Source of the DNA: an uncultured Bacteroidota bacterium
GTDB taxonomy: Bacteria > Bacteroidota > Bacteroidia > Chitinophagales > Chitinophagaceae
Direction: 5' to 3'
DNA: 64,000 nt
NCBI GenBank assembly: GCA_903882805.1
Contig: CAIRYK010000015.1
Coordinates: 1-64,000 of the forward strand
Shown here: positions 54,297 through 63,164 of the stretch, piece after piece
Numbering within the stretch: position 1 is the first letter of the stretch
How the letters are laid out: every line of letters begins with the position of its first letter
The notes under the pieces: model-generated
What the model was told of the DNA's origin: nothing
The model's database searches: none
Seen by the model: the letters and a program-made list of their open reading frames with translations, nothing else
Position numbers and translations under genes: made by a program

Positions 54297-55082
54297 ATGG
54301 TAAAAAAAATACTCAGCGATAAGCCAACACAGCTATTCATTATTTTATCCTGTTTTTTCGTAGCCAATGCGCTAATAGCTGAGTGTATCGGCGGTAAGCT
54401 GTTTTCGCTGGAGCGGGTGTTTGGCATTGCACCCCATCCGTTTTCCCTGTTAGGCGAAGGCGGACTCACATTTACACTCACTGCCGGCGTGTTACTATGG
54501 CCGCTCGAGTTTATTATGACCGATATTGTAAACGAATATTTTGGTCCCAAAGCAGTGCGGCGGATCTCGTTTATTGCGGTAGGCCTTATTTGTTATGCAT
54601 TTGTCATGTTTTATCTGGCTATACAGGTTCCGGCCGAAACATCGTTTTGGGTAGGTAGCCAGAAAGATGCCGGTATCCCCGATATGCAGGCAGCTTTCAC
54701 TGGTGTTTTTGGACAGGGTATGTGGATAATAGCCGGCAGCCTGATGGCATTCCTCGTCAGCCAACTGGTAGACGTATGGATATTTCATAAAATAAAAAAG
54801 ACTACTGGCGACAAATATGTATGGCTGCGGGCTACAGGCTCAACCGTGGTTTCTCAACTTGTAGATAGCTTTATTGTTTTATTTATCGCCTTCAAAATAG
54901 GTAAGGGGTGGAGCTATCAGCGTGTCATAGCTATTGGCTTGGTCAACTACTCCTACAAATTTACCATGGCGTTGATACTTACACCGGTCATTTATGCCAT
55001 AGAAAAAGGTATCAACAACTATCTGGGTAAGGAAACAACATTGGCAATGAAAAATGCAGCTATGGGGAAAGAAAACGAATAA
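54297..55082 (+). CDS. yhhQ: Queuosine precursor transporter (YhhQ/VUT family)
   Basis: The 261-residue protein has about six membrane helices and imports 7-cyano- or 7-aminomethyl-deazaguanine. The family marker FIMTDIVNEYFGPKAVRRIS and later QLVDVWIFHKIKK and GSTVVSQLVDSFIV are visible. I chose the ATG at 54297 (MVKKILSDKPTQLF) because the first helix follows; the in-frame stretch back to 54087 overlaps the divergent gene. No queuosine synthesis genes are nearby, consistent with salvage. Confidence 0.92.
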   Translation: MVKKILSDKPTQLFIILSCFFVANALIAECIGGKLFSLERVFGIAPHPFSLLGEGGLTFTLTAGVLLWPLEFIMTDIVNEYFGPKAVRRISFIAVGLICYAFVMFYLAIQVPAETSFWVGSQKDAGIPDMQAAFTGVFGQGMWIIAGSLMAFLVSQLVDVWIFHKIKKTTGDKYVWLRATGSTVVSQLVDSFIVLFIAFKIGKGWSYQRVIAIGLVNYSYKFTMALILTPVIYAIEKGINNYLGKETTLAMKNAAMGKENE

Positions 55083-55211
55083 AACAAAGGAGCGTTAGCG
55101 CACTCCGGTAAACTAACCATTTTCGGTTAGCCACTACCTGAATTACCGTTTCGTCGGCGTCTATCAGACCTATCGCTGTTTCCTTTTTTATACGCAATAC
55201 CATAAAAAGAA

Positions 55212-55241
55212 AGAACCTAAAAGCGCACACTTTTAGGTTCT
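55212..55241. terminator. Terminator between convergent yhhQ and the beta-barrel fusion gene
   Basis: A 12-bp perfect stem (AGAACCTAAAAG at 55212-55223, complement at 55230-55241) with a 6-nt loop. T-rich bases follow on the minus strand, so it mainly ends the gene at 55274-58162. Confidence 0.8.
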
Positions 55242-55273
55242 CTTACTACTTATATATTACTCAACTAAACCAT

Positions 55274-58162
55274 CTATTTATTCTCTTTATTTCCGCCTAA
55301 ACGGTAACCGAAGGATATTTGGAAAGATGGATTTTTATACAACTCATTCGATATTGACTTGCCGCCTGTTGTCTGCGCATTATCCCATACGTTTTGTACA
55401 GAGCGGAAATCGAACGATACATTTGGCCCAGCCTGAAACGATGCGCCAAACAAATAACCTACGCCAAAGCGAGCGTCAAAATCTGCTGCTTTTAGTTTTG
55501 GCTGATTGTCTGTGCCTATAGCAGATACAACAACCGGATCAACTGTTGTAGGCGAAGCGGCTGCGCCTGTATTCACTGCAAAATTGTACGATAAGTTACC
55601 ACCGCCGTAGAAATTGAAGTTACCTGCTGTAAACCTTAAGGCTACCGGCATTTCTAAACTGTGCAACGTAGCAAAACTGTACGAGTTTGTTTGCAATTGC
55701 TTAGTATAGCCGCCTGCGCCATTGGCAGTGTAGTTATAGTAATCGTCGTTCATCGCATAATCGTTATTAATGCGATTGAAATACCTTAACTCTACCATCA
55801 CATTCCAGTTAGGATCAAAGATGATATTGCCGGTGATACCGAAATGGAATCCTTTGAAATTGGCAGGGCCAAAGAACGTACCGTTGATACCTGCTATCAA
55901 ACCCGGAGCAAACTGAATAGCGCCAACTTTTGTTTTGATGTCATTGAACGCAGCGCTCAAATTCTCGAGCGACTGCGATGTACTCGCCGATGTTTCTGAT
56001 GGCATCTCCTTTATACTACCCGACACTGTTTTGCTGGTAGATATTGTAGATGGCGTAGGAACTAATTTGTTAATACCGGACTGCGCATTGTTGCTGCCTG
56101 CAGCTAATACCGAACCTGATTTACGAGCGTTTGCTGCTGGGTCTGCTTCAGCGCTAATACCAAACTCCTGCGTAAGGGTTTCGCGCGAAATGGTGTCCAT
56201 ATTCAAATATCCGGCATTGGGCGAGGTGCGCACGTATTGTTGTAAAATGGTGAGGCGTTCTATAACACGTTTTCCACGGGTCTGGCCTTTCGTATCTACA
56301 TCATTACCATTAGCTCCGCTATTACCAGTCGGCTTAGCGCCGCCGGGAATTGTTCCGCCCGCAACAGGTTTACCAACCACAGGCATTGTTTTAGCAGCGC
56401 CAGCAGATGAAGAAAGGACATTGGGCTTAACCATGCTACCTGCGTTGTTAGCAGTTGCGCCGCCCGTTGGGAATGCTATCGTTTTTGCTGCAGGAGCGCC
56501 TGCCCCGCCGTTGGCCGCAATTGCTTTACCCGCAACAGGCAATCTGTTCGTTATAGATTTACTTCTGGTCGTTCCTCCGGCAGTGTTGTTGCCAGTTGGC
56601 TTCACCGCCGCAGGCGTTGCGCTTCCTGCTATTGCGTTGTCGGCAATAGTTTCTGGAGCCTCCGCTGCCGTGCCAGAATTGTTTATAGATTTCAATTTGC
56701 TATTCAGCGCGCGCAATCTCAATTTTGCTTCATTGCGTTTGTTGTTTATTTGGGCGGTTCTTGCCGCTGTCAAGCGTTGATTCTCTTCCGCTAATTTATT
56801 ATTGCGCGTTGTTGCTTCGTCAGCTGGTTTTACCGCCACTGTTACCGGAGTCTTTACACTCGTAGCGTTATCTGTTCCTGGCAACGTTGGCGTAGTAGTA
56901 TTCGCTTTTTGCGTAGCAGCGCCCACCGCTGCCCCTTGTGTAGGCAATGTAGCCTTTGTAGTTACAGTTTTTGTTGTTGTAAGCGCATTTGTTCCGTGTT
57001 TACCCGCTACAACCTTGTTTTTGTTTGTCGCAACTTTGGTATCGTTGGTGGTCTTAACTGCTGTTGTTACAGCATTACCCGGAGCATTAGCAACTGGCGC
57101 AGAAGCGCTCAGTACTTGCAGTCCAGAGCTATTTTTGTTACTGCCTGCCTTCGGAGCCTCATTAGTTGTGGCTTGCGTACCTGCAGTACCCATTGTTTGG
57201 GCGTTGCCAGGAGCGTTTTTAGTTTCAACTCTTCCAGCGGATTTCGCAATATTGCCGCGATTGTGCCGAAGATTATTACCATTTACCTTAGGGTTGTTAG
57301 CTGCAATTGCGGCTCCCGCAATATTGGTATTGGTATTGCCATTCTTGCTTGCAGTCACGCCCTTATTGGCATTCTTTGCTTCGTGGGACGGGCCTTGTTC
57401 AATAGGCTTATTAACACCTGTGCTTGTTACAGCCGGGGCTTTTACGTTATTTGAAGTAACTGCGTCGGCTGTACCGGCAGCCAATTTACTGTTGTTTGAA
57501 GCGATACTGCTTGTTGCGCCAACAGGTGTTGCAATATCATCAGCATGCTTATTGGTTGCAATAGGCTTCGTTTGATTGCTATTGGCAACGACAGGGTTAT
57601 TGTCTTGTGCCGCGATTTTATCTTCTTTTATTGCATCGGCCTTTGTATTGTTGGCCGCCAATGTATTAGCGGCTGTATTATTGATGGTTTTGCGTTGGCT
57701 GTGTTTGTTACCAGTGGTATTGTGTTTTGTAGCGGGTGAAGTAGTTGTTGAAGAAACATTGTTATTGCTTTCGCTGGCGGGCGAAGTAGTATTTTCAGAC
57801 AACTCATTGGCGGCTAAATGATTGTCTGTATTATGATTTGGCGCTGATGTAGTTACACCCGCATCGTGCATCGCATCATTTTCGGCTATTGCACCATCGG
57901 CCATTGCCGGATGCACATCGCCAACAGACCGTCGAACGAACGAATTAACTTCGTATCCGCCAACGCTCAATCCTGCAAGCAATGCGCCCACGGCCACAAC
58001 CCCAAGCATTCGCTTCCAGTAAATGCCTGCAGGTTTATCCTGAGGCATTTCCTTATCAAGCAAATCCTTCATTTGCAACCAAGAGCCCGCCCGCTCTCGC
58101 TCTTCACCTCCGCCTAATCGCTGCCTTACCAGGTCATCGATATTCACAAAATTTTTATCCAT
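55274..58162 (-). CDS. Anti-sigma-like head, membrane helix, long low-complexity linker and outer-membrane beta-barrel in one protein
   Basis: The 962-residue protein follows an ECF sigma gene by 57 bp. Residues 1 to about 50 are a short charged cytosolic domain with a W-x-x-M-x-x-LLD-like motif (SWLQMKDLLDKEMP), as in Bacteroidota anti-sigma heads. One membrane helix follows at about 52-70. Residues about 75-745 are dominated by Asn, Thr, Ala, Lys, Gly and Pro with few hydrophobic clusters, so they should be disordered and long enough to cross the periplasm. Residues 747-962 form an outer-membrane beta-barrel (GLIAGINGTFFG, alternating strands such as WNVMVELRYF and FNFYGGGNLSYNF, and a terminal SFQISFGYRL strand). 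I infer a one-protein link between the outer membrane and the sigma factor. Function unproven. Confidence 0.85.
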   Translation of the reverse strand: MDKNFVNIDDLVRQRLGGGEERERAGSWLQMKDLLDKEMPQDKPAGIYWKRMLGVVAVGALLAGLSVGGYEVNSFVRRSVGDVHPAMADGAIAENDAMHDAGVTTSAPNHNTDNHLAANELSENTTSPASESNNNVSSTTTSPATKHNTTGNKHSQRKTINNTAANTLAANNTKADAIKEDKIAAQDNNPVVANSNQTKPIATNKHADDIATPVGATSSIASNNSKLAAGTADAVTSNNVKAPAVTSTGVNKPIEQGPSHEAKNANKGVTASKNGNTNTNIAGAAIAANNPKVNGNNLRHNRGNIAKSAGRVETKNAPGNAQTMGTAGTQATTNEAPKAGSNKNSSGLQVLSASAPVANAPGNAVTTAVKTTNDTKVATNKNKVVAGKHGTNALTTTKTVTTKATLPTQGAAVGAATQKANTTTPTLPGTDNATSVKTPVTVAVKPADEATTRNNKLAEENQRLTAARTAQINNKRNEAKLRLRALNSKLKSINNSGTAAEAPETIADNAIAGSATPAAVKPTGNNTAGGTTRSKSITNRLPVAGKAIAANGGAGAPAAKTIAFPTGGATANNAGSMVKPNVLSSSAGAAKTMPVVGKPVAGGTIPGGAKPTGNSGANGNDVDTKGQTRGKRVIERLTILQQYVRTSPNAGYLNMDTISRETLTQEFGISAEADPAANARKSGSVLAAGSNNAQSGINKLVPTPSTISTSKTVSGSIKEMPSETSASTSQSLENLSAAFNDIKTKVGAIQFAPGLIAGINGTFFGPANFKGFHFGITGNIIFDPNWNVMVELRYFNRINNDYAMNDDYYNYTANGAGGYTKQLQTNSYSFATLHSLEMPVALRFTAGNFNFYGGGNLSYNFAVNTGAAASPTTVDPVVVSAIGTDNQPKLKAADFDARFGVGYLFGASFQAGPNVSFDFRSVQNVWDNAQTTGGKSISNELYKNPSFQISFGYRLGGNKENK

Positions 58163-58219
58163 TTGGATAAATTTATATTTTTAACAATGTTTTTCTTTCA
58201 CTCTTGCCGCCTACCAAAC

Positions 58220-58795
58220 TTAAATTTTGAAATGCAGTTCCAGTCTTTCAATTTTTTCTTTCAATACTCGTCGCCCTTCCGATAAATGCCACTTTGACGT
58301 CCCTTCGCTGATTCCTAATAAATTGCCTATTTCTTTGTGTGTAAATCCTTCCATAACGTACATGTTGAACACCGTTCGTGTAGCGTCGGGCAAGGATTGC
58401 ACCAACTTTAATAATTGGTCGTAATACAATTTATCTGCATGATCATGGTGCACATGCTGGTCTTTATCTACCAACATTATCTGATCAGCGTATTTAGCGT
58501 GCTGTTTTACATAATCGGCCACAGCATGAAATATTATCTTTCTCAGCCACCCCTCAAAAGAACCCTGAAAATTGTATTGTTTTATCTTCTGAAATGCCCT
58601 TAAATATCCGTTGTTGATAACTTCTTCTGCCTGCTCGTCGTGATCTATATATCGTTTTACCACAGCCATCATTCTGGGGTAAAATAAATGGTATAACTTT
58701 TCCTGGGCACCGCGTTCATTGCGTATGCAACCTTGAATGAGTTGTTCCAACTCACTGGCATGGCCGGGAACAGTATATGCCAAAGCTATAGACAA
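58220..58795 (-). CDS. ECF-type RNA polymerase sigma factor
   Basis: The 191-residue protein has sigma region 2 (about 25-95): AQEKLYHLFYPRMMAVVKRYIDHDEQAEEVI and the F-x-GWLRKI block. Sigma region 4 (about 130-185) shows LPDATRTVFNMYVMEGFTHKEIGNLLGISEGTSKWHL. It should direct RNA polymerase to promoters controlled by the envelope signal seen by the next gene. The start appears to be TTG at 58795: an in-frame TAA is three codons upstream and the first internal Met is inside region 2. It is first in the operon with the beta-barrel fusion. Confidence 0.93.
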   Translation of the reverse strand: MSIALAYTVPGHASELEQLIQGCIRNERGAQEKLYHLFYPRMMAVVKRYIDHDEQAEEVINNGYLRAFQKIKQYNFQGSFEGWLRKIIFHAVADYVKQHAKYADQIMLVDKDQHVHHDHADKLYYDQLLKLVQSLPDATRTVFNMYVMEGFTHKEIGNLLGISEGTSKWHLSEGRRVLKEKIERLELHFKI

Positions 58796-58903
58796 GTATA
58801 TTGGTTATTAATAAGATACACGATGATAGACCGCGGCATTTAATAAAAGGTTGGGTACGTTACTAAACGCAAACTAAAATTAACGGATTTGTGGGGTAAA
58901 AGC

Positions 58904-58926
58904 AAAAAATCCCTCGCGGGATTTTT
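58904..58926 (-). terminator. Terminator on the minus strand between sigma gene and rlmK-like gene
   Basis: AAAAATCCC (58905-58913), loop TCGC and GGGATTTTT (58918-58926) form a 9-bp perfect stem. Six T follow on the minus strand (58909-58904). It lies upstream of the rlmK-like stop codon at 58952 in coordinates, that is, just downstream of that gene. Confidence 0.75.
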
Positions 58927-58951
58927 AAATAACCTGCACATAAAAAAGACC

Positions 58952-59878
58952 CTACTTCTCTATCAAAAAACACTTCCTGTGTAGCTTACCCTGAAAATCG
59001 AATGGAGTTGTGGTAGCAGTAATATCTTTCACCGTGAGCGCCGGTATCTTGTCGCGCTCCAGCACAAAGCCGGTATTGTTGTTGCTAAAGTATATTTTCC
59101 CGCCTTCGGTCAGGCCTTTGAGCAATTGTTTCAGTAGCTGCACATGGTCGCGCTGCACATCAAAATCGCCTTCCATGCGCTTGCTGTTGCTATAGGTTGG
59201 CGGGTCGCATATTATCAGGTCATAGCTGTTTGCAGGCAAATAATCCAGCCACTCCAGCACATCGCCATGTATAAAATCGTGTTGCGTGTCCTTATACAGT
59301 TTGTTGTACTGCATATTGCGCTTAGCCCAGTTGAGGTAGGTTTTAGACAGATCTACAGATGTAACCATACGCGCGCCGCCTGCAGCTGCATAAACGCTAA
59401 ATGAACCTGTATAGCAAAAAAGATTGAGTACGTTTTTTCCCTTCGCCTGTTCGCGCACCATGCCTCTGGTGATACGGTGATCCAGAAACAAACCCGTATC
59501 AAGGTAGTCGGTAAGATTCACTATAAAGCTTAGCCCACCTTCGTTTACTATGCGCTCCACTTTTAGTTCGTCAAACTTTTCGTACTGACCCTGCCGACCG
59601 GCCTTACGCTGCCGCACCTTCATAAATATAAGATCCAGCGGCAACTCAAGTACCTCCGATATCACCATTTTGCAACTCAGCAACCATTCTTCGTGCTCAG
59701 CCTCTTCCATACCATGCCTGCGTTTGTACTCGGCAGCATGCACTGCTCCATTGTACAACTCTATTGCAAATGGGAATTCGGGCAAATCGTGGTCGTAAAA
59801 TCGGTAACAGGTAATATCCTGCCTGCGCGCCAGTTTGCTGAAGTGTTTATACACTTTCAGCAAACGGTTTCTGAACAT
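58952..59878 (-). CDS. 23S rRNA methyltransferase of the RlmK type (stand-alone)
   Basis: The 308-residue SAM-dependent methyltransferase matches the C-terminal half of the fused enterobacterial RlmKL (23S rRNA m7G methylation), here as a separate protein. Visible blocks: NRLLKVYKHFSKLARRQDITCYRFYD; VNLTDYLDTGLFLDHR; motif I VLNLFCYTGSFSVYAAAGGA; VTSVDLSKTYLNWA; and the catalytic-region motif CDPPTYSNSKRMEGDFDV. I chose the ATG at 59878 because family members begin near this helix. A TTG at 59944 would add 22 residues. Confidence 0.9.
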   Translation of the reverse strand: MFRNRLLKVYKHFSKLARRQDITCYRFYDHDLPEFPFAIELYNGAVHAAEYKRRHGMEEAEHEEWLLSCKMVISEVLELPLDLIFMKVRQRKAGRQGQYEKFDELKVERIVNEGGLSFIVNLTDYLDTGLFLDHRITRGMVREQAKGKNVLNLFCYTGSFSVYAAAGGARMVTSVDLSKTYLNWAKRNMQYNKLYKDTQHDFIHGDVLEWLDYLPANSYDLIICDPPTYSNSKRMEGDFDVQRDHVQLLKQLLKGLTEGGKIYFSNNNTGFVLERDKIPALTVKDITATTTPFDFQGKLHRKCFLIEK

Positions 59879-59995
59879 TATAAATTTATCGTCGGCCAAT
59901 GTAGTAAAATATAGGCTGCAAGGTAGCGTATTATGCGCTGCCAACAGCCTATTGCCAATAACAACCTACCATACAATGGCAAAAAGACCAGCTTT

Positions 59996-61000
59996 TTATT
60001 TTAATATGTAGTAGATATTAGTTTCCCATTTTGTACTGTCGGGCTCTTGGGGTGCGGTCACCACGTTTTCCTCTATCACCACCTGTTGCATAAGCCCTTT
60101 TGCCGCCATTGCCTTACCAATAGCCACGTGCGCTTCCATCGATTTCGACGGCGCGCCTTTGTAATAAGCCATAAAAGCCCGCGCAGGACCTACATGTATC
60201 AGCGATAAGCCCTTAGCCATTTTAGTAGTGTCAGTTACAGGGAAGGCTACTACCATATCGGTAGAATGGGTTGCAGTATCCCATGTGTAATATAAATTGG
60301 ACTGCGGACCTGTTACTTTGTCGCCCAAATCCTTGCCCAGCGAGGCGCAGTTTACGGCGCAGTAGCTGCCAATGTCGCTCATATTAACCACCTTACGGAT
60401 ACCAGCAAAAATATGTTCTGCATAGTCAACTTCCTTTACAACTATTTTAGCTGCGGGAACCACATTTTTTTCTACGTATTCTTTCATGTATTTCAAGCCA
60501 TTTTCAAAATCGGGGCCCAGCAACTTTTCCATATTCATTACCAGTAAAGCCGCGTTCCATGGGAAAGACATATGCTGACTAAAACCCCATGTAGCCTTCG
60601 TCATGCCTGCGCTATCTTTAGCTATCAGGAAACTTTTTGCTTTGCTTTCAAACGGCTTCAGGAAATGCAATTCGCAATCCATGCTAGTACCATTTATGGT
60701 TACTGTTTTCATTTCGCCCTCGCCTGTCTTTTTTTCATCGCCCACCCAGTGGTAGCTACTACCCACAGCGCCTTCTTCACCATTGTAGGTAAGCTTCATT
60801 GTGCTGTCCAGTTTATACCATGGGCTCCAGTGCGTCCAGTTTTTGTATTTCACCATTTGCTCAAAAACCGCCTCCTTGGGCGCATTTATGACTACAGTAC
60901 GCGAAACTGTAAAATCGTTAGGCTCTAACAAAGCTATTACCAGAATAGCCGCAGCAACAACCAATATTGTAATAATAAGGAAACGTAAGAACTTTTTCAT
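59996..61000 (-). CDS. SRPBCC-fold protein with GyrI-like C-terminal domain
   Basis: The 334-residue protein has an N-terminal hydrophobic segment (about 5-25) that could anchor it to the membrane. An SRPBCC (Bet v 1-like) ligand-binding domain follows (about 32-180, starting FTVSRTVVINAPKEAVFEQM). A GyrI-like/effector-binding domain (about 185-334) contains an AYYKGAPSKSM block. The two domains together are frequent in Bacteroidota, but the ligand is unknown. It lies 117 bp downstream of rlmK-like on the same strand as read from the right. Confidence 0.82.
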   Translation of the reverse strand: MKKFLRFLIITILVVAAAILVIALLEPNDFTVSRTVVINAPKEAVFEQMVKYKNWTHWSPWYKLDSTMKLTYNGEEGAVGSSYHWVGDEKKTGEGEMKTVTINGTSMDCELHFLKPFESKAKSFLIAKDSAGMTKATWGFSQHMSFPWNAALLVMNMEKLLGPDFENGLKYMKEYVEKNVVPAAKIVVKEVDYAEHIFAGIRKVVNMSDIGSYCAVNCASLGKDLGDKVTGPQSNLYYTWDTATHSTDMVVAFPVTDTTKMAKGLSLIHVGPARAFMAYYKGAPSKSMEAHVAIGKAMAAKGLMQQVVIEENVVTAPQEPDSTKWETNIYYILK

Positions 61001-61218
61001 ATTTACTCAATTTGAGCATAAAAGTAGAAAAAAATCTATTCCATTTACCATCTGCGCTATATAGGCCAAGGGCATAAATAGGGGGATTTTCCTACATATC
61101 TACACCTTACAAGCTTGAAACCGATGGCAACTATCAATAAATAAGCCCAATTAGAAGTACTTACGAAAATTATAATCTGTCGTTTACCACTTATTTTCAG
61201 ACCTTTGCGCCTTCCATT

Positions 61219-62016
61219 ATGGGGTATATAAGCGTAGGAAACAACCAGTTGCATTACCAAATCTGGGGCGCAGGCAAGCGTTTGGCCCTGGCGTTTCATG
61301 GCTATGGTAACGATGCCGGCATGTTTTTTCCTATTCAGGAATACACATCTGCCGACTTTACTATGCTTTCCTTCGATTTACCACACCACGGCGGCAGCCA
61401 CTGGACTAACGACACTCCATTAACGCTACAACAACTAACGGACCTTACAAAACAACTTATACAGCAGTACGGCGTTGCCAAGATATCGCTGCTTGGCTAT
61501 AGCCTGGGTGGACGCATTTGCTTAACTATTGCTACAAGCATGCCGCAATGCATTGATAAAATAGTGTTGTTGGCTACCGACGGGCTTACCATCAATGGTT
61601 ATTACCTTTTCCTTACGCGCACATGGCTGGGCCGCGCTGTATTCCGGCATTTACTTACCTACCCCGGTCCTTACTTCGCCATTGCCGATATGTTAGAGCG
61701 AGCAAAACTGTTACACCCATCGCGCAACGCCTTTGTAAAAAAGGCGCTGCGCACACCAGAGAAACGCACCATGCTGCTGCAGGTGTGGCCTTGCCTGAGC
61801 GGGTTGCTTCCGTCGCCAAGGCAGATAAAACACACCATTGCCCAATACAAAATTCAGGTTTGCATATTTATGGGCGCGCAAGATAAAATAATGCCTCCAG
61901 GTATTGCCCGCAGATTCATTTACGGCCTTGACTCAGCCAGTCTGATTATTCTGGAGAAAGGCCATAAAATATTTGATAACGAAACTGCGCAGCCAATAGC
62001 CGCGCAACTTATATAA
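61219..62016 (+). CDS. Alpha/beta hydrolase
   Basis: The 265-residue hydrolase has the nucleophile elbow GYSLGG (S95), an oxyanion HGYG motif (27-30), and likely acid Asp in GAQDKIM and base His in EKGHKIF. There is no signal peptide. The substrate is unknown. The stop codon TAA overlaps the ATG of the next gene (TAATG at 62014-62018), which indicates translational coupling with the glycosyltransferase. Confidence 0.9.
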   Translation: MGYISVGNNQLHYQIWGAGKRLALAFHGYGNDAGMFFPIQEYTSADFTMLSFDLPHHGGSHWTNDTPLTLQQLTDLTKQLIQQYGVAKISLLGYSLGGRICLTIATSMPQCIDKIVLLATDGLTINGYYLFLTRTWLGRAVFRHLLTYPGPYFAIADMLERAKLLHPSRNAFVKKALRTPEKRTMLLQVWPCLSGLLPSPRQIKHTIAQYKIQVCIFMGAQDKIMPPGIARRFIYGLDSASLIILEKGHKIFDNETAQPIAAQLI

Positions 62017-63161
62017 TGATGCCCACAGCAACCATCATATGCATAACGCTCTGTGCGTGCTATATAGCGCTGATAGGCGCTTACCTGTTGGGCTGGGGAA
62101 AACAAAAAACATTTGTCATACCCCCCGATTTTTCCCCATCTGTTCTCATATCCGTCATTATACCTGCACGAAACGAGCAAGATACTATTGGCGCTTGTAT
62201 AGAGTCGGTATTGGCGCAGGTATATCCGTTGGGGTTGCTGGAGGTAATAGTAGTTGATGATCACTCTTACGACAATACCGCTGAAATTGTTGGCGAATTT
62301 GCTGAATACAACGTTCGCTGTCTGGACCTGGCTGCGCACTTGGATTACGAAAAGCCAAACACAGCATTTAAGAAAGCCGCGCTGGCCGCAGGCATAGCGC
62401 AAAGCAAGGGCGAACTGATTGTGACTACCGATGCCGACTGTGTGGCGCCAAATGCATGGCTGATGCATATAGCAGCGCTTTATGAACTGCAGCAACCTGA
62501 TATGGTCGTTGCGCCCGTAATATATAAGTGCAATAACAGCATACTACAGGTATTTCAGCTCATCGACTTCATGACCATGCAGGGCATAACTGCCGCAGCG
62601 CACCAGCTAAAACTGGGCAACATGAGCAATGGCGCCAACCTGTCGTTTCGCAAATCGGCATACGAGGCTGTAGGCGGATATGAAGGCTCAGAACATCTGG
62701 CGTCGGGCGATGACTACCTGCTTACCACAAAAATTAGCCGCCTGCGCCCCAAATCTATTGCTTACCTGAAAAGTGAACAGGCTATTGTTACCACAACGCC
62801 GCAATACACCTGGACGAATTTTCTGCAACAACGAATAAGATGGGCATCTAAATCGGGCAAGTACAACGATTACAGGCTAACTGCTGTATTGTCTTTGGTC
62901 TATTTATTTAATGTAGCAATAGCAGCCGCAGCCATAGCCGGTTACTACCAACACAGTTATTATTATGTAGCGCTTGGTATGTTACTAGTTAAGACCATAA
63001 CCGAGTACTTTTTTGTTAAGCAGGTAGCCCGTTTTTTCAGACGCAACTGGGCGCTGTTGTATTTCCCGTTTTTACAACCGGTACACATACTTTATATCGT
63101 GCTCGCAGGTTTTCTCGGATTTATTGGCGGTTATAAATGGAAGGGCCGGAAGGTGAAATAA
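62016..63161 (+). CDS. Membrane GT2 glycosyltransferase
   Basis: The 381-residue processive-type family 2 enzyme has an N-terminal helix (about 5-26). A GT-A catalytic domain (about 45-260) contains VIIPARNEQDTI, the acidic motif VVDDHSYD, TTDADC as the DxD-like site, the acceptor-site GDDYL and the QQRIRW motif. Three C-terminal helices (about 290-365) follow. It probably makes a membrane-exported or lipid-linked glycan. It is coupled to the hydrolase gene and converges with the methylase at 63165. Confidence 0.92.
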   Translation: MMPTATIICITLCACYIALIGAYLLGWGKQKTFVIPPDFSPSVLISVIIPARNEQDTIGACIESVLAQVYPLGLLEVIVVDDHSYDNTAEIVGEFAEYNVRCLDLAAHLDYEKPNTAFKKAALAAGIAQSKGELIVTTDADCVAPNAWLMHIAALYELQQPDMVVAPVIYKCNNSILQVFQLIDFMTMQGITAAAHQLKLGNMSNGANLSFRKSAYEAVGGYEGSEHLASGDDYLLTTKISRLRPKSIAYLKSEQAIVTTTPQYTWTNFLQQRIRWASKSGKYNDYRLTAVLSLVYLFNVAIAAAAIAGYYQHSYYYVALGMLLVKTITEYFFVKQVARFFRRNWALLYFPFLQPVHILYIVLAGFLGFIGGYKWKGRKVK

Positions 63162-63164
63162 TAA

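Noticed and set aside
55935-57575. Long open frames on the plus strand opposite the low-complexity linker
   Set aside because: They arise because the Ala/Asn/Thr codons of the real gene read as Val/Cys/Leu-rich frames on the other strand.
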